A stretch of 64,000 nt of DNA from Mesorhabditis belari (Eukaryota > Nematoda > Chromadorea > Rhabditida > Rhabditidae). A model generated the notes under the pieces. It saw only the letters and a list, made by a program, of their open reading frames with translations. It was not told where the DNA came from and did no database searches. The position numbers were made by a program, and so were the translations under genes. Positions 1 to 10,562 of this stretch are shown one piece after another. The stretch is taken from NCBI GenBank assembly GCA_958450365.1, contig CAUEEP010000724.1, forward strand, positions 1,831,501-1,895,500, in the 5' to 3' direction. The first letter of the stretch is position 1. Each line of letters starts with the position of its first letter.

Positions 1-359
1 TTCAATAAATTCAATTTAAATTCAATTTAAATTCAATTGAAACCTTGTTTTCTGTTATCCGGATCTTAACAAAGCCTTTCAAATGATATTTAAATGAAGA
101 TACTTCAGTCTTAGATGTAATGAAGATCTTTAATCTATTAGGTTCAATAATCTATTAGTTTTTACAAGCTATTTCGTCTTTACGATATGATAAATTTCTA
201 AATGTGGACCTATTCTTATTACTAAACATTTGAAAGCTGCATTCCCCTCTAAAATAGGCTAATAAGTTCTCAAAAAATCTGATCTAGAATCAGCTAACCC
301 AGTCTACTAGTCTACGGTAGTTTTTAGGCATAACACTATTACAAAAAGTTTACCCCAGC
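1..359. other. AT-rich DNA without a recognisable feature
   Basis: The first bases are a short run of TTCAATTTAAA-like units. The rest is AT-rich DNA with no open frame, splice-bounded exon or RNA fold that I could support. Confidence 0.5.
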
Positions 360-730
360 TAAACCTCTATGTAAATGATTGGCGAAATGTTCTTTGTGCG
401 GCTGCGTTATGGCTCTTGATCTGGCACAAGCTCCTGATAGGTAGGTATTCCTTTTCGCCGGGAAAGCAGCTCATTAAAAGAAATCGATTACTCTATGTAA
501 ATGATTGGGGAAGTGCTCTTTGTGCGGCCGCGTAATCGCTCTCGATCTGGCACACGGGCACAATAGATACCCGCTTCCTGACTCCCAAAAAAGTCTCATC
601 AAAAGTCAAAAACACGAAAAGTTCTTTGCGCAGCCGCGTAATCGCTCTCCATCTGGCACACGGGCACAATAGATAGCCGCTCCCTGACTCCCAAAAAAAG
701 TCTCATCAAAAGTCAAAAACGCGAAAAGCG
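360..730 (+). repeat. Dispersed repeat family R1, three copies in tandem
   Basis: Three diverged copies follow each other (about 360-470, 491-619 and 620-730). Each has the core TCGCTCTCCATCTGGCACA or a near variant, preceded by TTCTTTGTGCGGCCGCGTAA and followed by a CAATAGATAGC-type segment. Further copies occur near 7455, 7958, 10408, 31030, 31160, 39120, 39280, 40375, 40530 and 40660, in both orientations. I see no terminal inverted repeats and no coding frame that is kept between copies. The family is unknown to me; a non-autonomous mobile element or a small RNA-derived repeat would both fit. Confidence 0.75.
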
Positions 731-1025
731 GTTGTCGCTATGCCCAAATTTGGCCGACTATTGTAGTAAAAAAATCATTGTAAAATGATAATGAATAGTT
801 TGAATTGAAAGTTTTCTCTCTCTTGATTCTCTCAAATTGACCCCGAATCCAATCTGTATGCAAATTTCAAATCTCAAATCAATTCTGTATGTAATATTTG
901 AATCAAATTAAGAACGAAAAGCTAGCAAAGAGATAGAAAAGAGATAGAAAAGAGATAAAACCAAAATTTAGAACGAGTAAAGCTTTTCCTAACTTCAGAA
1001 AGCTTAAAAAACGCATTGTAATAGA

Positions 1026-1200
1026 GAAAAATGAGAAAATAGAGACAAAATAGAGAATAATATAGAAGAATAGAGAAAAATAGAGAAAAATAGAGAAGAA
1101 TAGAGACAAATAGAGAAAAATAAAGAAGAATAGAGAAGAATAGAGATTAATAGTGAAAGTAGAGAATAATAGAGACAAAATCGAGACAAAATCAATCGAA
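1026..1200. repeat. Minisatellite, ~10-base TAGAGAAAAA units
   Basis: The units vary between TAGAGAAAAA, TAGAGAAGAA and TAGAGACAAA. All of the long minus-strand Phe/Ser/Leu-rich frames here come from this repeat. Confidence 0.85.
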
Positions 1201-1324
1201 TGAGATCAAGTCAGATAAGCGCAATAAAGTAAACAATCGGTTGGTTGTAAATTAATTCGAATATCAGAACGATATGATGAGGAAAGAGGAAGTGTTGACC
1301 CCATTTTGTTGCCTGTCAACAAGC

Positions 1325-1462
1325 ATTATCTTTTCCTCTTCCTATCCTCTTCCTTTCCTCCTCCTTTCCTCTTCCTTTCCTCTTCCTTTCTTTCTTTTCC
1401 TCTTCCTTTCCTTTCTTTCCTTCTTTCCTTCTTTCCCCCTTTCCCCCTTTCCCCCTTTTTGT
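1325..1462. repeat. Polypyrimidine tract, TTTCCTCTTCC-type units
   Basis: This is an almost pure C/T run on the plus strand, so the minus strand is an uninterrupted polypurine strand. It has no coding signal. Confidence 0.85.
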
Positions 1463-1685
1463 CTTTTCTCTGTGATTCAATCGCAGACATATTGTGAACA
1501 TGGTAATCAACACTGACGAAATTTTGGGGGAAAAGAAAAGAAAAACAATTTCAGAAATGATTCAAAAGCAAGAAATTTTTCTGATTCTAATGATTCAAGC
1601 ACTAGAAAATGAAGTAGAAAATGATTAAAGTAAAGTTTTTAAAGTAAATAGAAGTTAGTTAGATTTCAATATTCAATATCAATAT

Positions 1686-2126
1686 ACCGTAAATACTGTA
1701 ATAGTACCGCACCCCCATAATGGCGGAGCGTTGCGTAGTCTAGCTTTGAACGAGTTTTTCTCGACACTGCTTTATGCTAAAATGTTCGTTTTGGTTTCAA
1801 AAAATAGCTGAAATTCAGGGCTATTTTTTGACATCAAAGACGCATTTTTTGAAAGTACGAGCGCTTTGAAAAAAATGAAATACTAAAGAACTTTTGCGAC
1901 TACCCGACTGTACGAGGGGGGTGGCGATGGATTGAAGGCGATGGATTGAAAGCGATGGATTGAAGGAATTCTGCGACCATCAGGAGCTTGAGCGAGATCT
2001 CTTTCAAGAAGACGATTTGAATGGAAACAATGACGGAAGCGCTATGGATGCAGATTTGATTGATAGGACGGAGTTAAATTTGGCGGTCGCAGAATTCCTT
2101 CAATCCATCGTTACAGTATTTACGGC
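1686..2126. mobile_element. MITE with CCGTAAATACTGTAATAGT ends, carrying an insert
   Basis: The left end reads ACCGTAAATACTGTAATAGT and the right end is TTACAGTATTTACGG, its inverted partner. The inner 230 bases, which contain GCGTTGCGTAGTCTAGCTTT, match the element at 10563-10839 closely. This copy also holds about 190 extra bases (1920-2110) bounded by the inverted pair CGATGGATTGAAGGAATTCT and AGAATTCCTTCAATCCATCG. The extra piece contains a protein-like open frame that is listed separately. Confidence 0.7.
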
Positions 2127-2136
2127 AAGACAGTGA
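1936..2136 (+). pseudogene. Protein-like acidic fragment inside MITE, possibly a transposase tail
   Basis: An open frame of 66 codons without its own start runs from just after a TGA to a TGA at 2134-2136. It contains the acidic stretch ELERDLFQEDDLNGNNDGSA followed by ELNLAVAEFLQSI. A short acidic tail followed by a helical segment is typical of the C-terminus of pogo/CENP-B-like (DDE_1) transposases. That assignment is inference from the pattern and from its place inside a TIR element; no catalytic motif is present. The last codons run through the element's right TIR. It could also be a captured host exon. It is not a complete gene. Confidence 0.35.
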
Positions 2137-2429
2137 GCAAACGTTTGATTCATGCGTTTGATTCATGCGAGATTTGAATCAAAACGGAGACCAGATTCAG
2201 GCAATTCATGTGAGACAGTCTTAGGATTTCAAATTTTTTAGAAATGAAATTGTAAAGAAATCTTACATAGATTTTTACATAGATTTGAAAAGCTTTATGG
2301 AATGTGGGATGATTAGATGGAGTTCTGCAATTTTTCGAGTGATCTCAGGAAAGAGAAAGAGGATAACTGGATGAATGAGAGATGAGTGATTTCAGAAGAA
2401 AAATGGGGATAAGGGACCGGATAGAGGAG
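2127..2429. other. No supported feature
   Basis: This is AT-rich DNA. I see only a short direct repeat (GTTTGATTCATGCG, twice near 2145-2170) and ACATAGATTT twice near 2265-2285. Confidence 0.4.
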
Positions 2430-2622
2430 AGGAAGGAGATGAAGAGGAAGAAGAAGAAGAGGAAGAAGGAGAAGAGGAAGAAGAAGAAGAGGAAGAAGGA
2501 GAAGAGGAAGAAGGAGAAGAAGAAGAAGAAGAAGAAGAAGAAGGAGAAGAAGAAGAAGTAGAAGAAGTAGAAGAGAGGAAGAAGAGGAAGAAGGAGAAGT
2601 AGAAGAAGGAGATGAAGAAGAC
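2430..2622. repeat. Polypurine GAA/GGA minisatellite
   Basis: The tract is made of GAAGAAGAGGAAGAAGGA-like units and is nearly pure purine on the plus strand. The Leu-rich or Phe-rich minus-strand frames across it are products of the repeat. Confidence 0.85.
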
Positions 2623-3597
2623 CCATCACTTTTTGAAGGGAAAACTTTTCGTAAATAACTGGATATCTTCAGAAAGCTGTCAATGAACGTGTGGAAATGG
2701 TAAACGGGTTTTTTTTGAGTGTGAATTGGTGGTAGAAATTGAATCATATGATTAGCTAAATTCAAGAAAATCAAGAAACAAGATGATCAATTTAGATCGT
2801 ATTTTTCTCTCGCAGTTTAGCTATTGTTTAAAAAGAGACAATGGTTTAAAGTCAATTTGAGTCAATTTATTAAAACTTTGCATCTATTCAACAAAAAAAT
2901 CCAAAAAAAGCTTGCAACGGAAATTAAAAACCAAAAATGAATGCCTCAAATCGATTAAAATGGTCTAAAATGATCTAAAATTGTCTAAAATGACTAGCAA
3001 TTGATGTTTTACTTTCAAATTTTGGAAAAATTCAGTCATTAGTTCCCAATTCAGTCATTAGTTCTCCTAAACAACCTAGACTTTGCTTGATTAGCTTCAC
3101 TTTTTCCTACCCTACTTTGCGCGCCCTGAAATCAGCCAAAAATTAAAGCAAATCAGAAAATCAAGTATGCCATCTTATAGATCTCGTTTCAAGCTTTCAG
3201 AATCACTATAACACTTATAAACTCCAATGTATAGTTCTTTAGTTATAGTGCATCAAAGTTAGGGAAAAATCCGGGACTTCAGTACTGTTTTCTTGGTATT
3301 CTTGTTTTCTTTTACCTTGATTCTAGTTATGTTTAGGTTAAAATTTAAAGTAAAATGTTTCTTTTAGATCATCATTTCTTTTATCACAAGAGATTCAAGT
3401 TCAAACGTTACAGTTTTTAGAAGAAATACCCCTAGAAACGTGTTGACCCGATTAACTTTTTTTTGAGTGGACAGATTTTAATGAAACTTTGGTCATTTCT
3501 TAGTTGGATAGCATGTAAAAATTGGCATTGATTAGATGTTTCATTTGATTAGATAATTTTTAGAAAATCGATTTTAACGTTACCAGTGGATCGTTGT
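2623..3597. other. AT-rich spacer, no gene seen
   Basis: I see short direct repeats (TGGTCTAAAATGATCTAAAA near 2958 and TTCAGTCATTAGTTC twice near 3030-3065). No frame has both protein-like composition and splice borders. Confidence 0.4.
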
Positions 3598-3722
3598 GTG
3601 AGGCTCAAGACGGAAAAGCTCAAGCTGAAGACGGAAAAGCTCAAGCTCAAGACGGAAAAGCTCAAGCTGAAGACGGAAAAGCTTAAGCTCAAGACGGAAA
3701 AGCTTAAGCTCAAAACTCAAAA
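3598..3722. repeat. 18-base minisatellite GACGGAAAAGCTCAAGCT
   Basis: About six units alternate between GACGGAAAAGCTCAAGCTCAA and GACGGAAAAGCTCAAGCTGAA. Because the unit is a multiple of three, the Lys/Leu-rich frame through it stays open by construction. Confidence 0.85.
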
Positions 3723-4352
3723 CGGAAAACCCGGCTCAGTCGCTCACCACTCTCCGGATAACTGTCAAAAGTCGCATTTAAACAAGTAAGCAAGAGCAAG
3801 GGGAAGAGGGGAAGACCGCAAACAATAATCAAGCAAATTCTAGATTGTTTAGGAGAACTAATGACTGAATTGGGCTACTTAGTGAGCATTGGGACGTGTG
3901 TTTGGGTGAAAGGGTTCAACTGGGGAAGTGGGGAAGAGGGGAAGAGAGGAAGAGGGGCAGAGAAAGGAGAGGAAGAGGGGAAGAAGGAGAAGAAGGAGAG
4001 GAAGAAGAAGTGAAAGAAGGGGTCGATGCGTGTGCAGCGGCTTCTCCCGTAATTCAAAAAGCACAAAAAGCGCATCTTAACCCCCATAAAGCGTTCGAAA
4101 AGAGAGAAAATGCAAACAAATAAATGAAAATTGAAAATTGTGACTAATTGTGCAAGTAAACTTTTCAGATTTCTTGGAAGTTATGAGAAAACGATTTGGA
4201 TGGACGAAGAAATGATATTGTTTTGTTATTTAAGACTTGTCAGCTTATAAAAGCTACCGTAATCTTGAAAACTACCTAGACTACTCTAGGGATCTTCTAG
4301 CCAGACAAGGCTAGAAACCGGCTAGAAGTCAGGCCCAAGCCTGGTGCCTGGA
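3723..4352. other. Spacer with a purine-rich tract
   Basis: The segment 3920-4015 is a G/A-rich run of GAAGAGGGGAAGA-like units. The rest is unremarkable AT-rich DNA with no supported gene. Confidence 0.4.
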
Positions 4353-4530
4353 CTTGCCTTCAAGCCATGCCTTCAAGCCATGCCTTCAAGCCATGCCTTC
4401 AAGCCATGCCTTCAAGCCATGCCTTCAAGCCATGCCTTCAAGCCATGCCTTCAAGCCTTGCCTTCAAGCCATGCCTTCAAGCCTTGCCTTCAAGCCATGC
4501 CTTCAAGCCTTGCCTTCAAGCCTAGCCATG
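4353..4530. repeat. 13-base minisatellite ATGCCTTCAAGCC
   Basis: About 13 copies are nearly identical, with some ATGCC to TTGCC changes. The frame reading SHAFKPCLQAMP arises from the repeat. Confidence 0.9.
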
Positions 4531-5014
4531 GAAAAGTGCCTGTAAAAAAAGCGCCTGTAGAAAAAGCCAAGCTTGGCGAGTGGCTGTTCTTTTTAGAATT
4601 CTCTCTAAATTTTGTTGATTTTGTTTATAACAATAACAACTAGAGAGAATTTAAAGAATTTAAAGGGCATTTAAAAAAGGACAGAACTTTCGCCTGTAGA
4701 ACAATAAGAGCAAGAAAGACTATGAGAAGAATCTGTTGATTTACAAAATCATCTTATGATCTCCGAGAATCTTATGATCTTTGAGAATTTCGAGAAAATC
4801 ATTTGACATTCAATTTTGACTCACCAAAAATATAGATTTTATATGCATTTGATTCATAGAAGATAGAAGAAGAGATTCTTTTGTAAAGATTTATTAGATT
4901 TAGATTAGATTTAGATTAGATTTTTAAAAAAAGTTGTATTGATATATCTATTGGCCAAACATCAAACGGGTAACTCAATTTGAGCGGAGCCAAAACTTGA
5001 TCCAAAGGCACCTC
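4531..5014. other. No supported feature
   Basis: This AT-rich spacer has short repeats only (ATTAGATTTAGATTAGATTT at 4890-4922). Confidence 0.4.
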
Positions 5015-5285
5015 GGCTGGCTCTAAGTCCCGAGAGCTGGTTCTTAGTCCCGAGAGCTGGCTCCGAGTCCCGAGAGCTGGCTTTGAGTCCCGAGAGCTGG
5101 CTTTGAGTCCCGAGAGCTGGTTCTGAGTCCCGAGAGCTGGCTCTGAGTCCCGAGAGCTGGCTCTGAGTCCCGAGAGCTGGTTCTTAGTCCCGAGAGCTGG
5201 CTTTGAGTCCCGAGAGCTGGCTCTGAGTCCCGAGAGCTGGTTCTGAGTCCTGAGAGCTGACTCTGAGTCCCGAGAGCCAAAACTT
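5015..5285. repeat. 20-base minisatellite CTCTGAGTCCCGAGAGCTGG
   Basis: About 13 units with single-base variants, each containing the small palindrome-like core CCGAGAGC. It is flanked on both sides by the phrase CCAAAACTTGATCCA (about 4988 and 5277), which suggests the array expanded inside a duplicated flank. Confidence 0.9.
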
Positions 5286-6307
5286 GATCCATTTTTTGGC
5301 CACCTCTTCTTCTGTGCGGTCAATTTGCCCAAAAGCTGAACAAATTCAAAAGCTTTTTATATCAAAATGTAGAGGAGATCTTCAGCTTTCGAATAATACT
5401 CATATATATCTTTTTCTTGATTTCGGTATCTTGAGAAATTTACAAAATCGTAAAAAACGCGCATTCATAACTGGACAACCCAATAGATTTATTAGATTTA
5501 TTAGATTTATTAGATCATTTAGATATTTATTAGATCGAAATGTAACTGAGAAAGAGATGGAATGCGATCGAATCAAAGAAATCGAGGAAACAATTGAGTT
5601 GTGGATTGTGGATGGAGAAGGATTGTTATGAGAACTCGATTATTGTTGATCAAAACAAGAAAGGGAAGATGAGACAAAGAATGAATAGCAGACAAGTGTA
5701 CCATTCAAGTCCATCATTCAAGTCCACCATTCAAGCACAATCTGGTGCTACACGGTGGTCCAGATGCAGATCTAAAGGTTTGTTGAAACAAAAGGAGACT
5801 TTAAAGAGTAAACTTTTGTTTTAAAAGCTTTTAGAAATCTTTATTTGATCAAAAGATCAAAATCAAATTGACCAAAGGGGAAAATCAAATAAATAAACGA
5901 TTAAATTCCAAGAAATCACTATTTTTAGCCATTTCACCATTTCAAACCAATCAACAATCACTATTTTTCGTCGAGAACGCTGCAAAGTGTTTAGAAAGCG
6001 ACTGAGTTCATCATCAAATTCATTCTAAACTTTTAGAAGACTTTTAGAAGACTTTTTGAAGCATTTGAAGTACTTTCAACATTGTTATGCAGTTTTGAAA
6101 AGGATTTTGTCTCAAGATAAACCAGAACAGGATAAACCAAATAGAATTAACGCTGATTTTCTTAGTTCATTCTCTAAAATCTAGCATCTAGCAACTCTTT
6201 AAATCATTTCCAAATCAAAATATCAATCAAAAAAGATTTTTTCTTTTTTCTAAACCGATTTGTCTCATTTCTCCCTAAACATTTCCTGGTTTTAATCCAA
6301 AAATTTC
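5286..6307. other. Spacer with unassigned open frames
   Basis: An open frame at 5284-5631 reads as low-complexity sequence over an ATTAGATTT run (5480-5535), so I do not call it a gene. The remainder is AT-rich, with a CCATTCAAGT direct repeat near 5700-5735. Confidence 0.35.
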
Positions 6308-6925
6308 GAATTCAAGAGCTCAAGACTTCAAGCATTCAAGACTTCAAGACTTCAAGAGCTTAAGAGCTCAAGACTTCAAGAGCTTAAGAGCTCAAGACTT
6401 CAAGAGCTTAAGAGCTCAAGACTTCAAGAGCTCAGGACTTCAAGTATTCAAGACTTCAAGACTTCAAGAATTCAAGAGCTGAAGACTTCAAGAGCTCAAG
6501 AATTCAAGAGCTCAAGAATTCAAGACTTCAAGAGCTCAAGAGCTCAAGAATTCAAGAGCTGAAGACTTCAAGAGCTCAAGAATTCAAGAGCTCAAGAATT
6601 CAAGACTTCAAGACTTCAAGACTTCAAGAGCTCAAGAATTCAAGAGCTGAAGACTTCAAGAGCTCAAGAATTCAAGAGCCGAAGAATTCAAGACTTCAAG
6701 AGCTCAAGACTTCAAGAATTCAAGGCTTTAAGAGCGCAAGACTTCAAGAGCTCAGGACTTCAAGAATTCAAGACTTCAAGACTTCAAGACTTCAAGACTT
6801 CAAGGATTCAAGAATTCAAGGCTTCAAGAATTCAAGACTTCAAGAGCTCAAGACTTCAAGACTTCAAGAATTCAAGACTTCTAGACTTCAAGAGCTCAAG
6901 ACCTCCAGATTTCAAGAATTCAATT
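6308..6925. repeat. 8-base minisatellite GANNTCAA (GAGCTCAA, GACTTCAA, GAATTCAA)
   Basis: About 75 units of an 8-mer vary almost only at the two middle positions, giving GAGCTCAA, GACTTCAA, GAATTCAA, GAGCTTAA and GAGCTGAA. Many units therefore contain the palindromes GAGCTC or GAATTC. There is no coding signal. Confidence 0.9.
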
Positions 6926-7454
6926 CAAGAATTTGAAATTTTGAATAAATGTTGAATAAATTGAATACAAATGGACTATTTAGATAAAAGATTTCAAATT
7001 AATTATTAAATCAAATTATTAAATCTTGATTAACAATCAATAAATTGAATCAATCCAGAAGCTCATAAGGCTTTAGACAAAAAAAAAGAAAGAAAAACCT
7101 CTAACAAAAAAGCTCCAAAGTAACGTAAAGTGTAAAAATCTCTCAGCTGATTGTGGTAGTGGTCAGTTGGAGAAAAGGGAAAAGAAAATAAGAGAAAAGA
7201 GCAAAAATAACGACACTTTCGGTGTCAAGTTACACAAATTCCACGAGAAATCACACACTAACAAAACCAAAATACTACTCTTCTTGTGAACACCTTTTTG
7301 TTAAAAGTTTAGACCAATTAAATCAATTGCTAGTTATAGAATGAATAGTAAAATGAAATGAATGAAAGAAATGAATAGTTTCAATCGATTGCTCGATCCG
7401 GAAAACCCTAATTTACAGCTGAATATCTTCTATTTATGCAATATACAAAGCAAG
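6926..7454. other. No supported gene
   Basis: This AT-rich spacer includes the motif AATTTACAGCTGAATATCTT at about 7410, which recurs near 30970 next to other R1 repeat copies. It may be the outer part of that repeat. Confidence 0.4.
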
Positions 7455-7625
7455 AGAAATCCCCAAGTAAATGGCTGTTCTTTGCGTTCTTCGTGCGCGC
7501 TCACAATCGCTCTCCATCTGGCACATGCCCCCAATAGATAGCTGCTCCCTTTTGGAATCGGTAGGTGAACCATTTTCCATATTTTCATTGACCTTTTTCC
7601 CGTCACTATGCCCAACTTTGACCTC
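7455..7625 (+). repeat. Dispersed repeat R1 copy
   Basis: It contains CACAATCGCTCTCCATCTGG and a downstream GTCACTATGCCCAACTTTGA segment. That segment is shared with the copies at 10408-10548 and 31275-31345, so it marks the 3' part of the full-length repeat. Confidence 0.7.
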
Positions 7626-7702
7626 ACTGTAGGATCAATCGCAAAGAAAGCATCTCCGCACAGCTTTTTGCTCTACGGATTTCTCTACGGATCTCTGTGC
7701 GT

Positions 7703-7922
7703 TGAGTGATACTCAGTTGGTTAACTGAATATCTTTAGAGGCCCATTTTGAGTGCTCTTTTTATCTATGAATATCAACTTTTTTTAACAAACTGTTTCCC
7801 CCATCATATAGCTAAAAACGCAAGGAATTCTTTTGATATAAGGCTTGAACCGGCTTGGCTTTTTGGATTGTTAGAAATTTGACGGCGCTGTTTTGAACGT
7901 TTTCTATTATGGCGATGTTTTA
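7703..7922. repeat. Single arm of the fold-back element found whole at 46291-46676
   Basis: The sequence from GTGATACTCAGTTGGTTAAC to GGCGCTGTTTTGAACGTTTT matches one complete arm of the palindromic element at 46291-46676 with scattered substitutions. The other arm is missing here. Confidence 0.75.
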
Positions 7923-7949
7923 ACTGCATCACCTAAAAGTTGCCGTATC

Positions 7950-8070
7950 ACCAACTAAACCTCGATGTAAACGATTGGCGAAGTGTTCTTTGTGCGGCCG
8001 AGCAATCGCTCTCCATCTGGCGCACGCTCCCGATAGATAGGCGTTCCTTTTCACCAGGAAAACAGGTCAA
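7950..8070 (+). repeat. Dispersed repeat R1 copy
   Basis: It begins AACCTCGATGTAAACGATTG and continues with the R1 core and a CGATAGATAGGCGTTCCTTT segment, matching the copies at 360 and 31140. Confidence 0.75.
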
Positions 8071-8139
8071 AAATCAAAAATTTGAAAAGAAACGGTTGAT
8101 TTTTTTGAAATTTCAAACAGAAATCTATTCGGTTGTTTG

Positions 8140-9025
8140 AAAAGAATCATTTTGATTCGAATTTAGTTATTTTTGATACAAAATGCTAGCTGAATCTGGC
8201 GGCTTAAGAATCTATTTAAAAGCCCGATATTTCGTCTTTAAAAAGTTAAAAACACGATTATCTCTAAACTCAATATGGTCAAATTCATGGGATAAATTTG
8301 GCTTGCCTTAAATTTGGCTTAAATGGCTTTGGCTCTATATTTGGTACAAATTCTACAATCAAAAAGTACATCTCGTTGAACCATTGTGCTACTTGAATAG
8401 TAGCTAATTGAATAGTAGCTCAAATAGTAGAATTCAAGCTTTTGATGGTCTACCAGGATCATTTCAAAAAATCGAAAAAAGTCGAAAAATGCAACTTGCA
8501 ATGAAAAATGAAAAATGCAACTGCAACTAGAATGCGTTCTTGGCTTTTAAGCGCCTTTTAGAGAGCTTGAGTTTGTGGTATTGACTTGAGTCAATACATA
8601 ACTCAAGATTTCATTTTTGAGACTTAATCGGCCGAAGCCGAAGAAGACTGAGACTTCTTCGGCTGAAATCCTTCATCGGCTACGACGTATAGAATTTTAA
8701 AAAGATTCTTGAACGCCCAGTTTCAGCTAGCATTTTGTATAAAAAATAACTAAATTTGAGTAAAAATAATTCTTTTGAAACAACCCAATCGGCTACGACA
8801 TATATATGTCCTCCATAAAAAGTTAAAAACACGATTATCTCTAAGCTCACTATGGTCAAATTCTTGGGATCAATTTGGCTTGCCTTAAATTTCGCTTGAA
8901 TGGCTTAAATTTGGCTTAAATGGCTTAAATTTGGCTCTATATTTGGTACAAATTCTACAATCAAAAAGTACATCTCGTTGAACCATTGTGCTAATTGAAT
9001 AGTAGCTCAAATAGTAGCTAAATTG
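8140..9025. repeat. Duplicated block with inverted flanks
   Basis: About 200 bases at 8216-8420, starting GTCTTTAAAAAGTTAAAAAC and ending in AACCATTGTGCTACTTGAAT, recur at about 8803-9005 in the same orientation. In addition, 8140-8200 (TTCGAATTTAGTTATTTTTG then CAAAATGCTAGCTGAA) is inverted relative to 8710-8790. The arrangement suggests two overlapping insertions of one element. No coding frame is shared. Confidence 0.65.
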
Positions 9026-9285
9026 AATGAGTGTGAACAGGGTGATCTGAATTGAGCAAAAGTAAGTTGAACTAGATATTGGATAAAGGTTTTGATCATC
9101 ACAAATCGGTCTTCATAAATCGGAACTCTGAATGAAACCGGATGAGCTAGAAAGCGGAGAGGCTAGAAAAGCTATTAGAACAAAGAAGAAATTGCAGATG
9201 ATCAAAAAGTTTGGATGACCGTTGATTATTCATAGTCGTTAGATTTCAGTTCTAAATGGAAGAGTTCGGAAATTGGTTCAACTCT

Positions 9286-9405
9286 GAGAAAGAGAGAGAT
9301 GGAGAAAGAGAGAGATGGAGAAAGAGAGAGATGGAGAAAGAGAGAGATGGAGAAAGAGAGAGATGGAGAAAGAGAGAGATGGAGAAAGAGAGAGATGGAG
9401 ACGAA
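9286..9405. repeat. 14-base minisatellite GAGAGATGGAGAAA
   Basis: Eight near-identical purine-rich units. The Arg/Glu/Lys-rich plus frame and the Ser/Leu/Phe-rich minus frames are products of the repeat. Confidence 0.9.
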
Positions 9406-9725
9406 GAAAAGAGAGATGAAGACGAAAAAGGAGATGATTGCGCCATAGGGATCTTTCTCTAATATTTGAAAGAAAGAAGGCTGAATATTCAAAGATCCAA
9501 TTGAATATCTCTATACGGATAAGTGTTGATCTCTTTGGAGAAGGCTTTGGAGAAGAGAATCCCATCAATCAGCCACCAATCTCCAATCTCTTTTCGGGTG
9601 AACCCCAAGCTGTGGTCAATGGGGGTAAACAATCTGATCCATCTCTCCGATTTCCGAAATCTTAATACTAATATGAGGCGAAATCTTAATACTGATACGG
9701 AAAAGGAATAATTTTGACTACTCTA
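9406..9725. other. No supported gene
   Basis: A short frame continues out of the minisatellite, but I see no splice borders or recognisable domain. A small direct repeat (CGAAATCTTAATACT) is near 9655-9695. Confidence 0.35.
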
Positions 9726-9861
9726 CATGGGGTAGGCTAATTTCTTTTGATCTTTTGATTGATGTAACTAGTTGATACCTATCTGGTAACTATTTGGTAA
9801 CTATTTGGTACCTATCTGGTAACTAACCTATCTAGTAAGCCTATTTGGTTACTATTTGGTT

Positions 9862-10003
9862 TTCTTTTTGCGCAACTCGCCATAACTTTCTTCCAAGTCG
9901 ACCAATCTTTATGATTTTGGTTTCATTTTGTTGCACTTGTTGCGATCTACAAAATGAAACCAAAATCATAAAGATTGGCCGACTTGGAAGAAAGTTATGG
10001 CGA
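9862..10003. repeat. Hairpin with ~65-base arms
   Basis: The left arm CGCCATAACTTTCTTCCAAG through GGTTTCATTTTGT is repeated in inverted orientation ending CTTGGAAGAAAGTTATGGCG. A nearly identical hairpin lies inside the next element. Confidence 0.8.
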
Positions 10004-10021
10004 CTCTACTCTAACATTTAC

Positions 10022-10276
10022 ATGGGGTAGGCTAGTTTCCGCAACTGGATCGTTTGCGCAACTCTAACTCTACCCATAACTTTCTTCTAAGTAGGCTAAT
10101 CTTTATGATTTTGGTTTCATTTTGTAGATCACAACAAGTGCAACAAAATGAAACCAAAATCATAAAGATTAGCTTACTTAGAAGAAAGTTATGGTTAGAG
10201 TTAGAGTTGCGCAAACGATCCAGTTGCGCAAATGACTCTGTTGCGGAAAAAATTTGCGGAAACTAGCCTACCCCAT
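10022..10276. mobile_element. Fold-back element with ATGGGGTAGGCTAGTTTCC ends
   Basis: The left end ATGGGGTAGGCTAGTTTCCG is inverted at the right end (GGAAACTAGCCTACCCCAT). Inside are GCAACTGGATCGTTTGCGCA and its inverse, then the ~65-base hairpin shared with 9862-10003. A further copy of the terminal sequence (CATGGGGTAGGCTAATTTC) lies at 9728, so the first hairpin probably belongs to an adjacent truncated copy. Confidence 0.75.
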
Positions 10277-10379
10277 AGCTTCCCAAAAGGAATAAACCTA
10301 GTTTTTTTGCTAAATAGTTGCACTAACTCTTTTGACTGAATATCTTTTGTTTAAGCTAGCGTCAATCGTGAGTAAATGC

Positions 10380-10548
10380 CGTAAATACTGTACCCCACCC
10401 CCATAATGACGTTCTTTGTGCGGCCACGTAATCGCTCTCCATCTGGCACCCGCTCTGGATAGATAGGTGCCCCCTTTTGGAACCTAGCGACTCAGCGATT
10501 TTCCCATTTTTTACGGCGTCGCTATGCCCAAATTTTTGGGAACAAGAC
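10380..10548 (+). repeat. R1 copy fused to an isolated MITE end
   Basis: It starts with GCCGTAAATACTGTACCCCA, which matches the left end of the MITE family at 1686 and 10563. It switches after about 30 bases into the R1 repeat (CGTAATCGCTCTCCATCTGG) and its TTGGGAACAAG tail. One element was probably inserted into the other. Confidence 0.6.
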
Positions 10549-10562
10549 AAACAAAGACACTT

